Assembly (NCBI GenBank): GCA_020345705.1
Contig: CP070766.1
Location: 1,345,814 to 1,361,739 of the forward strand
Reading direction: 5' to 3'
Length of the DNA stretch: 15,926 bases
Source: Candidatus Zixiibacteriota bacterium
GTDB taxonomy: Bacteria; Zixibacteria; MSB-5A5; GN15; PGXB01
Numbering within the stretch: position 1 is the stretch's first letter; every line of letters begins with the position of its first letter. The translations under genes and the position numbers were made by a program. Under the pieces are notes generated by a model that worked only from the letters and a program-made list of their open reading frames with translations, ran no database searches and was not told the DNA's origin. This document shows, piece by piece, positions 1-6,090 of the stretch.

Positions 1-45
1 GTCTGGGAAAACTGAGAACGGACTCATTTCCTAGTAAGGTTTCAG

Positions 46-83
46 GGAGAAAAACATAAGAGCCCCTCATCCAAGGGGCTCTT
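46..83 (-). terminator. Rho-independent terminator of the YEATS operon
   Basis: A perfect 9-bp stem (58-66 pairs with 75-83, arms AAGAGCCCC/GGGGCTCTT) encloses an 8-nt loop. Read on the minus strand it is followed by a U-rich run (ATGTTTTTCT). It lies 44 bases beyond the stop of the tandem-YEATS gene, so it closes that operon. On the plus strand the tail is only GGGGTTT, so use in that direction would be weaker. Confidence 0.85.
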
Positions 84-126
84 GGGGTTTCAGCGCTAAT
101 TCAGTTGCCGTCAGGTCTGAGAGGCT

Positions 127-792
127 TCAGAACTTAAGCTGATGGGTCAGCGTCTGGACGCTGCCATCCTTGAGAAAGATGCGAATCTTGATTTCAAACG
201 ATTTCCTGCTCGCTTCCGATAGTGCAAAAGCGCGGGCTCCTTCGCCCCGTTCGCAAATATCGCGAACAGGTTCCGAATAACTCGGATGAAGATTGTACTC
301 CACGCACTCAATCTGCTCCAATACTTCATCCGTGCTCTGAATAAAGACGGTCCATTTCCATCGGCCGGGCTTCGATTCAGTCGCGACATTGCCGGCGGTA
401 ATCGGAAGAGGCTCACTGACCGGCGGTGATTCGAAGACCAGCATGTGGTCAAGATGCTGAATGTGGCCGTCTTCAAAAGTCACCTCAACGCCAATCTTGA
501 ATTCCCCCCACCCTCTGCATGTCAGTCCAAAGGGATACCGGGCATCACCGAGGCTGTCAACTTCGCGGGCCGGATCCGGAAATGTCGGATGCAACTGATA
601 TTTCACATGCTTAACGTCATTGATAACTTCCGGTGTGGACTGTATGTACACGGTCCAATCCCATTTGCCGTTGCACACGTAACGCGACGTGTTAGCCGCC
701 GAAATTTCCTCGGCATACACTGAACCTGTCGCGGCGATAATGCATGCCGCCGACGCAAATAAGATACTCAATAACAGCGTTTCGCTTTTCAT
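127..792 (-). CDS. Secreted protein with two tandem prokaryotic YEATS-like domains
   Basis: 221 aa. Residues 1-27 form a Sec signal peptide (hydrophobic core, then VYA|EE). Two homologous units follow, about 43-120 and 143-221. Both start with W-x-WTV-[YF]-IQST and continue through V-x-Y-x-LHP, a short P-x-R segment, a hydrophobic F-x-L step and a final DG-x-[IV]-Q-x-L strand. LHP-x-[FY] and, in unit 1, GWGEF are hallmarks of the YEATS fold, the family of acyl-lysine readers in eukaryotes with a prokaryotic branch (pYEATS). In unit 2 GWGEF is degraded to a K-S-F-E stretch, so the two copies have diverged and unit 2 may not bind the same ligand. The ATG at 792 is chosen over a GTG one codon earlier: it has AGGAGG 8 nt upstream, and its A is also the last base of the upstream TGA (TGATG), implying translational coupling to the membrane-protein gene. 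The fold is assigned by motif only. Ligand and function are unknown; the signal peptide argues for a periplasmic role, not a chromatin or cytosolic one. Confidence 0.8.
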   Translation of the reverse strand: MKSETLLLSILFASAACIIAATGSVYAEEISAANTSRYVCNGKWDWTVYIQSTPEVINDVKHVKYQLHPTFPDPAREVDSLGDARYPFGLTCRGWGEFKIGVEVTFEDGHIQHLDHMLVFESPPVSEPLPITAGNVATESKPGRWKWTVFIQSTDEVLEQIECVEYNLHPSYSEPVRDICERGEGARAFALSEASRKSFEIKIRIFLKDGSVQTLTHQLKF

Positions 793-1385
793 CACCTCGC
801 CCTCCTCATCTCAAGCCGGCTCTTTGGTACTTCAATGACACCTGAGCTTTCCCACGACTTGTCTCCGCTGTCAAATGCCACGATATTCAGCTTGTCTCCA
901 TGACTGAGATTATCAATCTTTACCCAGAGATCATCCGAGAAGCCAATCATCGTTTCCGGATCATACAGCTGTGATTGACCATCGCCTTTGGCAATATACG
1001 CCTGCACCGTTATGTCCTCGACATCGACACTGTCCTCCTCAGGAAAACAGAGATGAAAACGCACGGCATATGCCCTGAACCCATCCAGGATGTTGCTTAC
1101 GGTACTCAATTCGGCATTAGCCAGTTCGAGCTTTGACTCCAGGCCCGCAACTTTGGTCTCGTACTGCTGATAATTTAGATAGCCTCCGGCCATGGCCATG
1201 ACAAAGCCGAGAAGCACAAGAAACGTAAAAGCATCGCCCGTGAGCTTAAAACCCAGTTTCGTAAGGCCGAAATCGACCGGCCGCTGGCAGAGGCGCTTGC
1301 CGAAAACAAAAGCGAAGACCATCAGCGCCACCCCGACCAGTGGCAGGACGATGTAAAAGAGAATCATCTGAAGCGTTGTTTCCAT
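792..1385 (-). CDS. Two-TM membrane protein with coiled coil, partner of the YEATS protein
   Basis: 197 aa with no family I can name. Two membrane segments lie at about 6-29 and 52-71, a coiled-coil-like stretch at about 72-105, and a beta-rich soluble domain at about 106-190 ending in a basic tail (RRAR). The loop between the membrane segments carries most of the Lys and Arg residues, so by the positive-inside rule it is cytoplasmic and both ends face the periplasm. The C-terminal domain would then be in the same compartment as the secreted YEATS protein encoded next. The reading frame is open upstream to 1496, but the ATG at 1385 is chosen because GGAGGG precedes it by 9 nt and the membrane segment follows at once. 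The stop overlaps the next start by one base. A sensor or anchor complex with the YEATS protein is inference from coupling and topology. Confidence 0.8.
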   Translation of the reverse strand: METTLQMILFYIVLPLVGVALMVFAFVFGKRLCQRPVDFGLTKLGFKLTGDAFTFLVLLGFVMAMAGGYLNYQQYETKVAGLESKLELANAELSTVSNILDGFRAYAVRFHLCFPEEDSVDVEDITVQAYIAKGDGQSQLYDPETMIGFSDDLWVKIDNLSHGDKLNIVAFDSGDKSWESSGVIEVPKSRLEMRRAR

Positions 1386-1560
1386 AAAAGCCGACCCTCC
1401 ATTTTTGTCATTCTTTTGAAGTAATGATGTATTCATAAGACCGGGGCGGATGTCGGGCGAGCAAGTCTGATGCAATCGCCCCAGCCCATTTTTCAAGACT
1501 TATGTTGTCGAGTCAATCAATGGGGGTATAGATTGATTCCCGCCCCCGATGTCTAATGCT

Positions 1561-1595
1561 ATTATATTAAAGAATCAATAGATCGTTCTTGTCAA
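1561..1595 (-). promoter_or_regulatory. Promoter for the membrane protein / YEATS operon
   Basis: On the minus strand TTGACA (1590-1595) is followed after 18 nt by TTTAAT (1566-1571). A perfect TATAAT at 1561-1566 would need a 23-nt spacer and is less likely. Transcription would start near 1558, giving a leader of about 170 nt before the ATG at 1385. I see no convincing attenuator in that leader. Confidence 0.6.
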
Positions 1596-1685
1596 CAAAA
1601 AACAAAGCGATTTTGAGACCGGTTAAACCAGCCTGCAAGCACCAAGATCAACATAATTTATCACTGGCCGCCGGTTTGGCCTGCC

Positions 1686-2330
1686 TTATTTGATGATCTT
1701 CTTGAGAATATACGCACCGACCGTCGATCCCCAGACCTGCTTGTCCTCGGCATCAAAGCCCCGGTCCCAGCTGTAAAGATGAGTCGCCGTGATTCTCAAC
1801 TCAGTTGTAGTGTATTTGGCCCCGGCCAGCATGGTGGCGCACTCTATGCCGACCGTGCCCCCGACAAAGGCACTGTCGCCTTCCTTTTTCAGAATCATGG
1901 AACAACCCTGTCTTTCACCCAGGGAATCCGGCATCACTGTCGTCATCGGCTTCGGTTTTTTCCACTCACCGGCATAACGAAGCGGATTGCGCATCGAAAA
2001 GACGTCGCTTCGGAAGGTGCTGTCATCGACCTGGGTCAGGCGATAAATCCGCTGACGATACGGTTTGTCCAGCATCCTGGCGCCGGCGTGCTCGACATAA
2101 AGCCAGGAGCCATCAGTTCGATTTTCCCAGATACGCACCACTTCAAGCCGGATGTCATAGAAGTTGGTGTCGGCCGCCGCCTGCTCCTGACTGCTGAATG
2201 ACCCGATCATGTATGAAGCCAGCCGAAAAAGATCGCCCTGCGTTTGCGGCCCCTTATCCTCCGATGAGCAACCGATCAATAAGGCAATGATTAAACCTGA
2301 CAGTATTAAAGCGAATTTCTCTTGGATCAC
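1686..2330 (-). CDS. CpeT/CpcT-family lipoprotein
   Basis: 214 aa. A signal sequence ends in the lipobox LLIGC (Cys21), so the protein should be lipidated. The mature part matches the CpeT/CpcT (DUF1001) family: LASYM-x-GSFSS-x-EQA near the start, then DIRL, WLYVE, DKPYRQR-x-Y, a GCS-x-ILKK segment, and SWDRG followed by QVWGS near the end. Length fits the family (about 200 aa). In cyanobacteria CpcT/CpeT proteins attach or chaperone bilin chromophores on phycobiliproteins. Nothing in the window suggests phycobilisomes, so this is a non-phototrophic relative of unknown ligand, exported instead of cytosolic. The GTG at 2330 is chosen because AGGAGG lies 4 nt upstream and the signal peptide begins there; an ATG 15 codons earlier lacks a ribosome site. 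It stands alone, divergent from the methyltransferase gene. Confidence 0.85.
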   Translation of the reverse strand: MIQEKFALILSGLIIALLIGCSSEDKGPQTQGDLFRLASYMIGSFSSQEQAAADTNFYDIRLEVVRIWENRTDGSWLYVEHAGARMLDKPYRQRIYRLTQVDDSTFRSDVFSMRNPLRYAGEWKKPKPMTTVMPDSLGERQGCSMILKKEGDSAFVGGTVGIECATMLAGAKYTTTELRITATHLYSWDRGFDAEDKQVWGSTVGAYILKKIIK

Positions 2331-2368
2331 GATACCTCCTCGCGTTTCAGGCAAGATATCCAATTTTC

Positions 2369-2396
2369 TTGACATGAAAAGGAAAAACTGGATTAT
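2369..2396 (+). promoter_or_regulatory. Promoter for the methyltransferase gene
   Basis: TTGACA (2369-2374) and GATTAT (2391-2396) are separated by 16 nt. Transcription would start near 2403, which favours translation from the ATG at 2428 over the ATG at 2401 or 2374. Confidence 0.45.
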
Positions 2397-2427
2397 TCGG
2401 ATGAGTGCAGTAAGGCCGATAGACTAC

Positions 2428-3042
2428 ATGGACATTACTGAAAAAAAACGCATCGTCCGAAACGGCTACGATAAAATCGCCAGTATCTATGACAGAGAAC
2501 GGTACAAGTATGGCAATACGACTGAATTACGCGATTTCGCGGGCCTTCTCACCGAATCGGCTGAGATACTCGACGTCGGATGTGGGGCAGGGGTTCCAGT
2601 CAGCAAGTTTCTTGCAGAAAAAGGGTTCCGTGTCACTGGAATCGACGTCGCCGAAAATATGATTGCCCTGGCCGGGAAAAACGTGCCGCAGGCACGCTTT
2701 GTGAAGATGGACATGACGCAACTCGGATTTGCCGAAAACTCTTTTGACGGCCTGACCGCTTTCTATTCGATCTTTCATGTCCCGAAGGAATTTCACGCAA
2801 AGATATTCTCAGGTTTTCATGACGTTATTCGGCCGGGCGGCATCATGCTTGTCAGCATGGGATCAAATGAATGGGAGGGGATCGAGGACTACCTGGGTAC
2901 AAAGATGTTCTGGTCATATTACGGCCCCCAGCGTTCTCTGGGGATGATAAAGCAGTGCGGGTTTAAGATCATCTTTGATCGTCATATCCTGAACAGCGCC
3001 GACGAAAGGCACTACTGGATACTTGCAAAGAACACAAAATAA
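2428..3042 (+). CDS. Class I SAM-dependent methyltransferase (substrate unknown)
   Basis: 204 aa. The Rossmann methyltransferase core is clear: motif I ILDVGCGAG (about 47-55), GID ending beta-2 (71-73), a KMDMTQL segment for the adenine-side acidic loop, then SFDGL and a post-I stretch RPGG. A GYDKIA segment near the N-terminus is common in the Methyltransf_11/25 group. The C-terminal part (MFWSYYGP, then HYWILAKN) resembles small stand-alone methyltransferases found widely in bacteria and archaea, whose substrates are mostly unknown. Start choice: 2428 gives the usual short lead before GYDKIA, lies about 25 nt after the predicted transcription start and has TAAGG 12 nt upstream. An ATG at 2401 is the main alternative, since the frame is open further upstream. 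No neighbour indicates a pathway. Confidence 0.85.
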   Translation: MDITEKKRIVRNGYDKIASIYDRERYKYGNTTELRDFAGLLTESAEILDVGCGAGVPVSKFLAEKGFRVTGIDVAENMIALAGKNVPQARFVKMDMTQLGFAENSFDGLTAFYSIFHVPKEFHAKIFSGFHDVIRPGGIMLVSMGSNEWEGIEDYLGTKMFWSYYGPQRSLGMIKQCGFKIIFDRHILNSADERHYWILAKNTK

Positions 3043-3229
3043 CAGCCGGCCGCTGTGATTGCTAGGAGCGAGAACTGCGGCTAGCGAATTGAGCGACGAA
3101 GCAACCTTCGTGCTGCCGGGTCGCCGCACCCGGCGGTGCCAACGACGCGCGATGCGGTCAGGTGCGGCGACCTGACCGCACAATAAATGATCCCCCCAAC
3201 GCGTGATCAGCGGGTCTTCAGACCCGCTG
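3042..3229. repeat. Cluster of perfect palindromes (REP/MITE-like element)
   Basis: Five hairpin-forming inverted repeats lie in under 190 bases right after the methyltransferase stop: 3042-3046/3052-3056, 3096-3101/3106-3111, 3115-3121/3128-3134 (GCCGGGT/ACCCGGC), 3153-3163/3170-3180 (11 bp) and 3208-3217/3220-3229 (10 bp). The 6-nt loops of the third and fourth are complementary (CGCCGC and GCGGCG), and the match extends to 10 bp (3120-3129 with 3162-3171), so an alternative long pairing is possible. No U-tract follows any stem, so these are not simple terminators. The density suits a repetitive extragenic palindromic or non-autonomous mobile element. I recall similar motifs as dispersed repeats in environmental genomes, but only this copy is visible here. 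Confidence 0.6.
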
Positions 3230-3484
3230 CCTGCATTCAAGGTTCAATCGGTATGTGGAACCCCCGTGGTTTCGACACTCTGTGCGAAGTATGAAGATTC
3301 CATGTGCGGCAGATATCCGCGCGAGTCCCGAGTTCCATAGAGCCAGCCGCTTCCCGGATGTCTCGACCCTCAAGGTGAGATTCCAAATGTAGTATCGTGT
3401 CACCGTACCTAACACCACATGGAGCCCCTGCCTTCACATGCGTCCCCGGTGGACAACGTTTCATGCATACGCCGCCGACACCGG

Positions 3485-3503
3485 AATTACGAATTTCGTA
3501 ATT
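3485..3503. promoter_or_regulatory. 9-bp perfect inverted repeat, possible operator
   Basis: The arms AATTACGAA and TTCGTAATT flank one central T. The single-base spacer makes a hairpin unlikely and a dimeric-protein binding site more natural. It lies about 80 bases upstream of the TTGACA at 3583 and far from any clear gene start, so its role is open. Confidence 0.35.
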
Positions 3504-3582
3504 TTACCCGAAACAACCGGAGGTGAAAGGTCTTGTTTACCAATTTTCCGGTCTGAATGAGGTGAAAATGGAGGAAAATTGC

Positions 3583-3611
3583 TTGACAATCCCGACCGCG
3601 TTTACTAAATT
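3583..3611 (+). promoter_or_regulatory. Orphan plus-strand promoter
   Basis: A perfect TTGACA (3583-3588), a 17-nt spacer and TAAATT (3606-3611) point to the right, toward the 3' end of the minus-strand cold-shock gene. No convincing plus-strand gene follows; the frame from the ATG at 3616 is only 33 codons with no recognisable features. If active it would make a small or antisense RNA. Confidence 0.35.
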
Positions 3612-3706
3612 TATCATGGAAGTTTGCCGTGATAATCCATGGCGGAGATCTCCCCCTCTGTCCCCGTCAATCCCGGTAGACTTCCTTCTGTTTTCCCGCT
3701 TAAGTC

Positions 3707-3967
3707 TCAGTCTTTAAAAAGCTCGTCGCCGCGCCGACCGGCTGTGACCGTTTCCAGCTCTTCGTTGTCGGCCAGGTTCAGATTATAGGCCCGGGGACCG
3801 CGCGTGCCCATATTGACTGAGAAGACGACCTCGTCCCCTTCCTCGAGGTCCTTGAACTTCACCTTGCGCAGCCACCGCTGATGGAAGAAAATCTTATGGC
3901 CCTCATCGGTCTCGATAAAGCCGTAGCCTTTTGAGCGCTCGATAGTTTTGATTCTACCCTTATCCAT
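3707..3967 (-). CDS. Cold-shock-domain RNA-binding protein
   Basis: 86 aa. Residues 1 to about 62 form a cold-shock domain: KG-x-IK-x-I at the N-terminus, RNP1-like KGYGFI (13-18), RNP2-like KIFFHQ (25-30), then LEEGDEV and a closing GPRAYNL strand. The usual V-F-V-H-x-S element is replaced by IFFHQ followed by RWLRK, a variation seen in divergent members. A short acidic/basic tail of about 24 residues follows. Such proteins bind single-stranded RNA or DNA as chaperones. The ATG at 3967 is preferred over the GTG three codons earlier because AGGGG sits 8 nt upstream. It appears monocistronic; a TACTAT about 40 bases upstream may be its -10 element but the -35 is weak. Confidence 0.9.
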   Translation of the reverse strand: MDKGRIKTIERSKGYGFIETDEGHKIFFHQRWLRKVKFKDLEEGDEVVFSVNMGTRGPRAYNLNLADNEELETVTAGRRGDELFKD

Positions 3968-4053
3968 AGTCTCCACCCCTGGAGCCCTGTTAACACATAG
4001 TAGCCGTTAGGCCTGTCAGAGATGCAAAAGCATAATCAAGAATCGAGAGAATC

Positions 4054-4533
4054 TCAGTTTCCGGATATCGTTTTGAAACTGTAAATCCTCCACCGGTCGT
4101 TCACTTTGTGAAGACCGAATTTGGTGTAGTACCGAACATTAGCCGATGTAGTGTCTTCTTTCTTCCTCCTGAAAGTCACTTCAACAAGCGCAGTGTCTCC
4201 AGTAATTTCCATACTTCCTATAACCCGCTGTCGCGAAAACCAGCGGGTCTTGGTCAGGCCGTCGCCGGTGAGATCATTGAGAACGTCTTCCGGATTGTAA
4301 AAGACTCTCGGCTCGTCCATCTGCAGGGCGTAATCATGGTCGGTTATTCCCATCAGCCGGGGCAGATCAACAAGGTGCGCAATCGCGGCGCGGTCATCGC
4401 GCTCCATCGCGCCGAATAACTTGATAACGACTTCTCTTGGCGAATCACCGCCGCCCATTGAGCAGCCGATCAACTGGCCCAGCGCTATGAGTAAAAGAGC
4501 AAGCCCCGGCCAAAAATACCTTCTCCTGGTCAA
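4054..4533 (-). CDS. Small lipoprotein with NTF2-like (DUF4878-type) domain
   Basis: 159 aa. The N-terminal signal has an RRR stretch, a hydrophobic core and the lipobox LIGC (Cys24). The rest (about 32-157) has the order of a DUF4878/SnoaL-like NTF2 fold: an opening helix (PREVVIKLFGAMERDD), a middle loop region, then strands ALVEVTF and a closing W-R-x-YSF strand. Members are usually periplasmic or outer-membrane-attached and of unknown function. The start is a TTG at 4533; GGAGG, located inside the end of the preceding gene, lies 12 nt upstream. With only 5 bases between the genes, it should be co-expressed with the PorV-like barrel gene. Confidence 0.75.
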   Translation of the reverse strand: MTRRRYFWPGLALLLIALGQLIGCSMGGGDSPREVVIKLFGAMERDDRAAIAHLVDLPRLMGITDHDYALQMDEPRVFYNPEDVLNDLTGDGLTKTRWFSRQRVIGSMEITGDTALVEVTFRRKKEDTTSANVRYYTKFGLHKVNDRWRIYSFKTISGN

Positions 4534-4538
4534 GTCTC

Positions 4539-5498
4539 TTAAAAACCTCCCGTGAAGGTGACTCGATGACTCGTTCCCAATTCCGCCTCCGGCGAAATGG
4601 TGTATGATATCTGCATGTTGCGATGCTCAAGCCCGAAACCGACCGAGAAACCGGCAATATCATCACTGCCGGCGCCGGTCTTGAAATTCGACCCGAAATT
4701 GGTCCACCCGGCTCTTAAATACAGCGGCCTCAAACTCAGAAACTCTCCACCGAGGGCGAAATACAGGTCGTTGTCGGTCGGCATGATAAGATCCAGCGCC
4801 AGCAGAAGCGGCAGTCCCCTGGGATATGTTGAGGCCCCGGCTCTGAAATAGAGCGGCAGGGGGTCTTTCTCGCCGCCGTCAACAAAGGTTGACAGTTGGG
4901 CGCCGAGGTTCTGAATCATCAAACCGAAATTGGTTATGCCCTCATTGACACTCAACCGCCCACCTAGATCAACGGCAAATCCTGTCGAAGAATATGTATC
5001 CACTTTCTCATAAATGAGTTTGGCTGTCCCGCCCACCGACAACTGCTCGTTGACGGCCATGGCGTAGCCGCCCGCAAAGAGAATATCGCTTCCGGAGAAC
5101 GTTCCCTGTTCAAATCCGTTGTCATCGGTGCGAATGAACTCACCGTAATTTAGATAATTGATGTAGACGGCAACTTTCTTGCCTTCACCAAGCGGATGCA
5201 TGTACCCCAGAACGCCCGACTGCATGTCGAAAATATTGTTATGATATCCGGCCAGAAAACGTTTGCCCTCGAGCCGAGCAATACCGGCCGGATTATAGTA
5301 AAGCGATGCTTCGTCGTCGGCTACCCCCGTAAAGGCTCCGCCCATCGCCATCGGACGGGCGCCGACCGGAATCTTCAGGAAGTTGAAGACTCGAGTCCCG
5401 GCGTTGGAATTGTTTTCATCGGCCTCCGCTGAGCCCGATATGACAACCAGCATGGCCAGAAGGCCGACTATTATTGATAGGCTATTTCTTGATTTCAT
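4539..5498 (-). CDS. PorV/PorQ-family outer membrane beta-barrel protein
   Basis: 319 aa. A signal peptide (about 1-27, ending SGSAEA|DE) is followed by the family's conserved N-terminal block: FLKIPVGARPMAMGGAF, then a V-x-DDE-x-SLYYNPAG segment, which in the FadL-like barrels forms the hatch region. The remainder alternates short polar/aromatic strands with turns and ends with an aromatic strand (VTFTGGF), as in outer-membrane barrels. In Bacteroidetes PorV is the outer-membrane shuttle of the type IX secretion system, but related proteins are widespread in FCB and other phyla and many are not T9SS parts. No T9SS sorting domain is visible in any neighbour, so I name only the family. The ATG at 5498 has GAGGG 5 nt upstream and is preferred over the ATG at 5516. 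Confidence 0.85.
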   Translation of the reverse strand: MKSRNSLSIIVGLLAMLVVISGSAEADENNSNAGTRVFNFLKIPVGARPMAMGGAFTGVADDEASLYYNPAGIARLEGKRFLAGYHNNIFDMQSGVLGYMHPLGEGKKVAVYINYLNYGEFIRTDDNGFEQGTFSGSDILFAGGYAMAVNEQLSVGGTAKLIYEKVDTYSSTGFAVDLGGRLSVNEGITNFGLMIQNLGAQLSTFVDGGEKDPLPLYFRAGASTYPRGLPLLLALDLIMPTDNDLYFALGGEFLSLRPLYLRAGWTNFGSNFKTGAGSDDIAGFSVGFGLEHRNMQISYTISPEAELGTSHRVTFTGGF

Positions 5499-5519
5499 AT
5501 TTACCCTCGTTATCATGTC

Positions 5520-5547
5520 AATATAGACATTAGCAGGTTACTGTCAA
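5520..5547 (-). promoter_or_regulatory. Promoter for the PorV-like / NTF2-like lipoprotein pair
   Basis: TTGACA (5542-5547) and TATATT (5520-5525) with a 16-nt spacer on the minus strand. Transcription would start near 5513, about 15 nt before the ATG at 5498. It sits directly after the lptE stop (5555), so the barrel gene has its own promoter. Confidence 0.7.
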
Positions 5548-5554
5548 ACAAAAA

Positions 5555-6046
5555 TTACCAGCTTTTGGCGGTTCTGTTGATTATATCGACCACCAGTTTG
5601 TCGGCCGCACGTACCTGGCCCTCGTCTTCGGTCTCGACGTTGGCATCATAGATTCCCTCACTGTAGAAGGCTTCTTTCCAGAGCTCCTCGTCCTCGTCCC
5701 CCTTTTGCAGGACGACGTCAAAAACCAATTTGACGACATATTGTGATACATTGTCGGCCTCGTCGTACGTATATGCTTCTCTTCTGTAACTTGTCAGAGT
5801 CCCCAGCAGAACTGCGTCAGCTTCGCTTTCCGAAACGACCTTGAGGTTACCATCGGCAATAAAGGCATCGACGACCAGGTCGGTCATTCGCGCCGAGAGG
5901 CCGGTTTCGACCGTCCTGTTTTCAAACTGGGTGACGGCTATGGTCTCTATATTCGACTTGCCCCCGGGCGAGAAGCTGTACATGCCACACCCTAAGGCCA
6001 TCAGCCCTGAGGCAAGAAACAAAATACATTTGAAAACGACTTTCAT
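5555..6046 (-). CDS. lptE: LptE-like LPS-assembly lipoprotein
   Basis: 163 aa. A short signal ends in the lipobox ALGC (Cys20). The mature protein begins YSFSPGG and continues with the LptE-family pattern: I-x-TIAV-x-QFEN-x-T (first strand), a helix with LT-like MTDLVVDAF, then a GNLKVV-SE-x-EADAVL-x-G-x-L segment and paired strands ending FDVVLQ. LptE plugs the LptD barrel that inserts lipopolysaccharide in the outer membrane. The family is short and divergent, so the assignment rests on overall pattern and length. It is 44 bases downstream of hutI and probably read from the hutI transcript. No clear ribosome-binding site precedes the ATG. Confidence 0.75.
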   Translation of the reverse strand: MKVVFKCILFLASGLMALGCGMYSFSPGGKSNIETIAVTQFENRTVETGLSARMTDLVVDAFIADGNLKVVSESEADAVLLGTLTSYRREAYTYDEADNVSQYVVKLVFDVVLQKGDEDEELWKEAFYSEGIYDANVETEDEGQVRAADKLVVDIINRTAKSW

Positions 6047-6090
6047 CTAAATTTCTAACAACCGGCCGGGTCTGAAGTTTCGAAAAATGC

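Larger units (their letters stand above)
3043..3706. other. 664-base stretch without a supported gene
   Basis: It holds the palindrome cluster (to 3229), a 19-base inverted repeat (3485-3503) and an orphan plus-strand promoter (3583-3611). Short open frames exist on both strands (3237-3464 minus, 3523-3717 plus), but they lack ribosome sites, recognisable motifs or a consistent codon pattern. It may contain decayed gene remnants. Confidence 0.6.

Noticed and set aside
1386..1496. N-terminal extension of the membrane protein to an upstream start at 1496
   Set aside because: The extra 37 residues are polar with no family character, while the ATG at 1385 has a well-spaced GGAGGG.
1561..1566. 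Perfect TATAAT as the -10 box of the YEATS operon
   Set aside because: Its spacing from the TTGACA is 23 nt; TTTAAT at 1566-1571 gives 18 nt.
3237..3464. Minus-strand frame of 75 codons (and the overlapping frame 3218-3418) in the gene-poor gap
   Set aside because: No ribosome site, no recognisable motif, no consistent codon preference, and a stop shortly upstream. At most a decayed remnant.
3523..3717. Plus-strand 64-codon frame over the orphan promoter
   Set aside because: It begins at a GTG upstream of the promoter boxes, has a low-complexity Ser/Leu/Pro end and runs into the cold-shock gene on the other strand.
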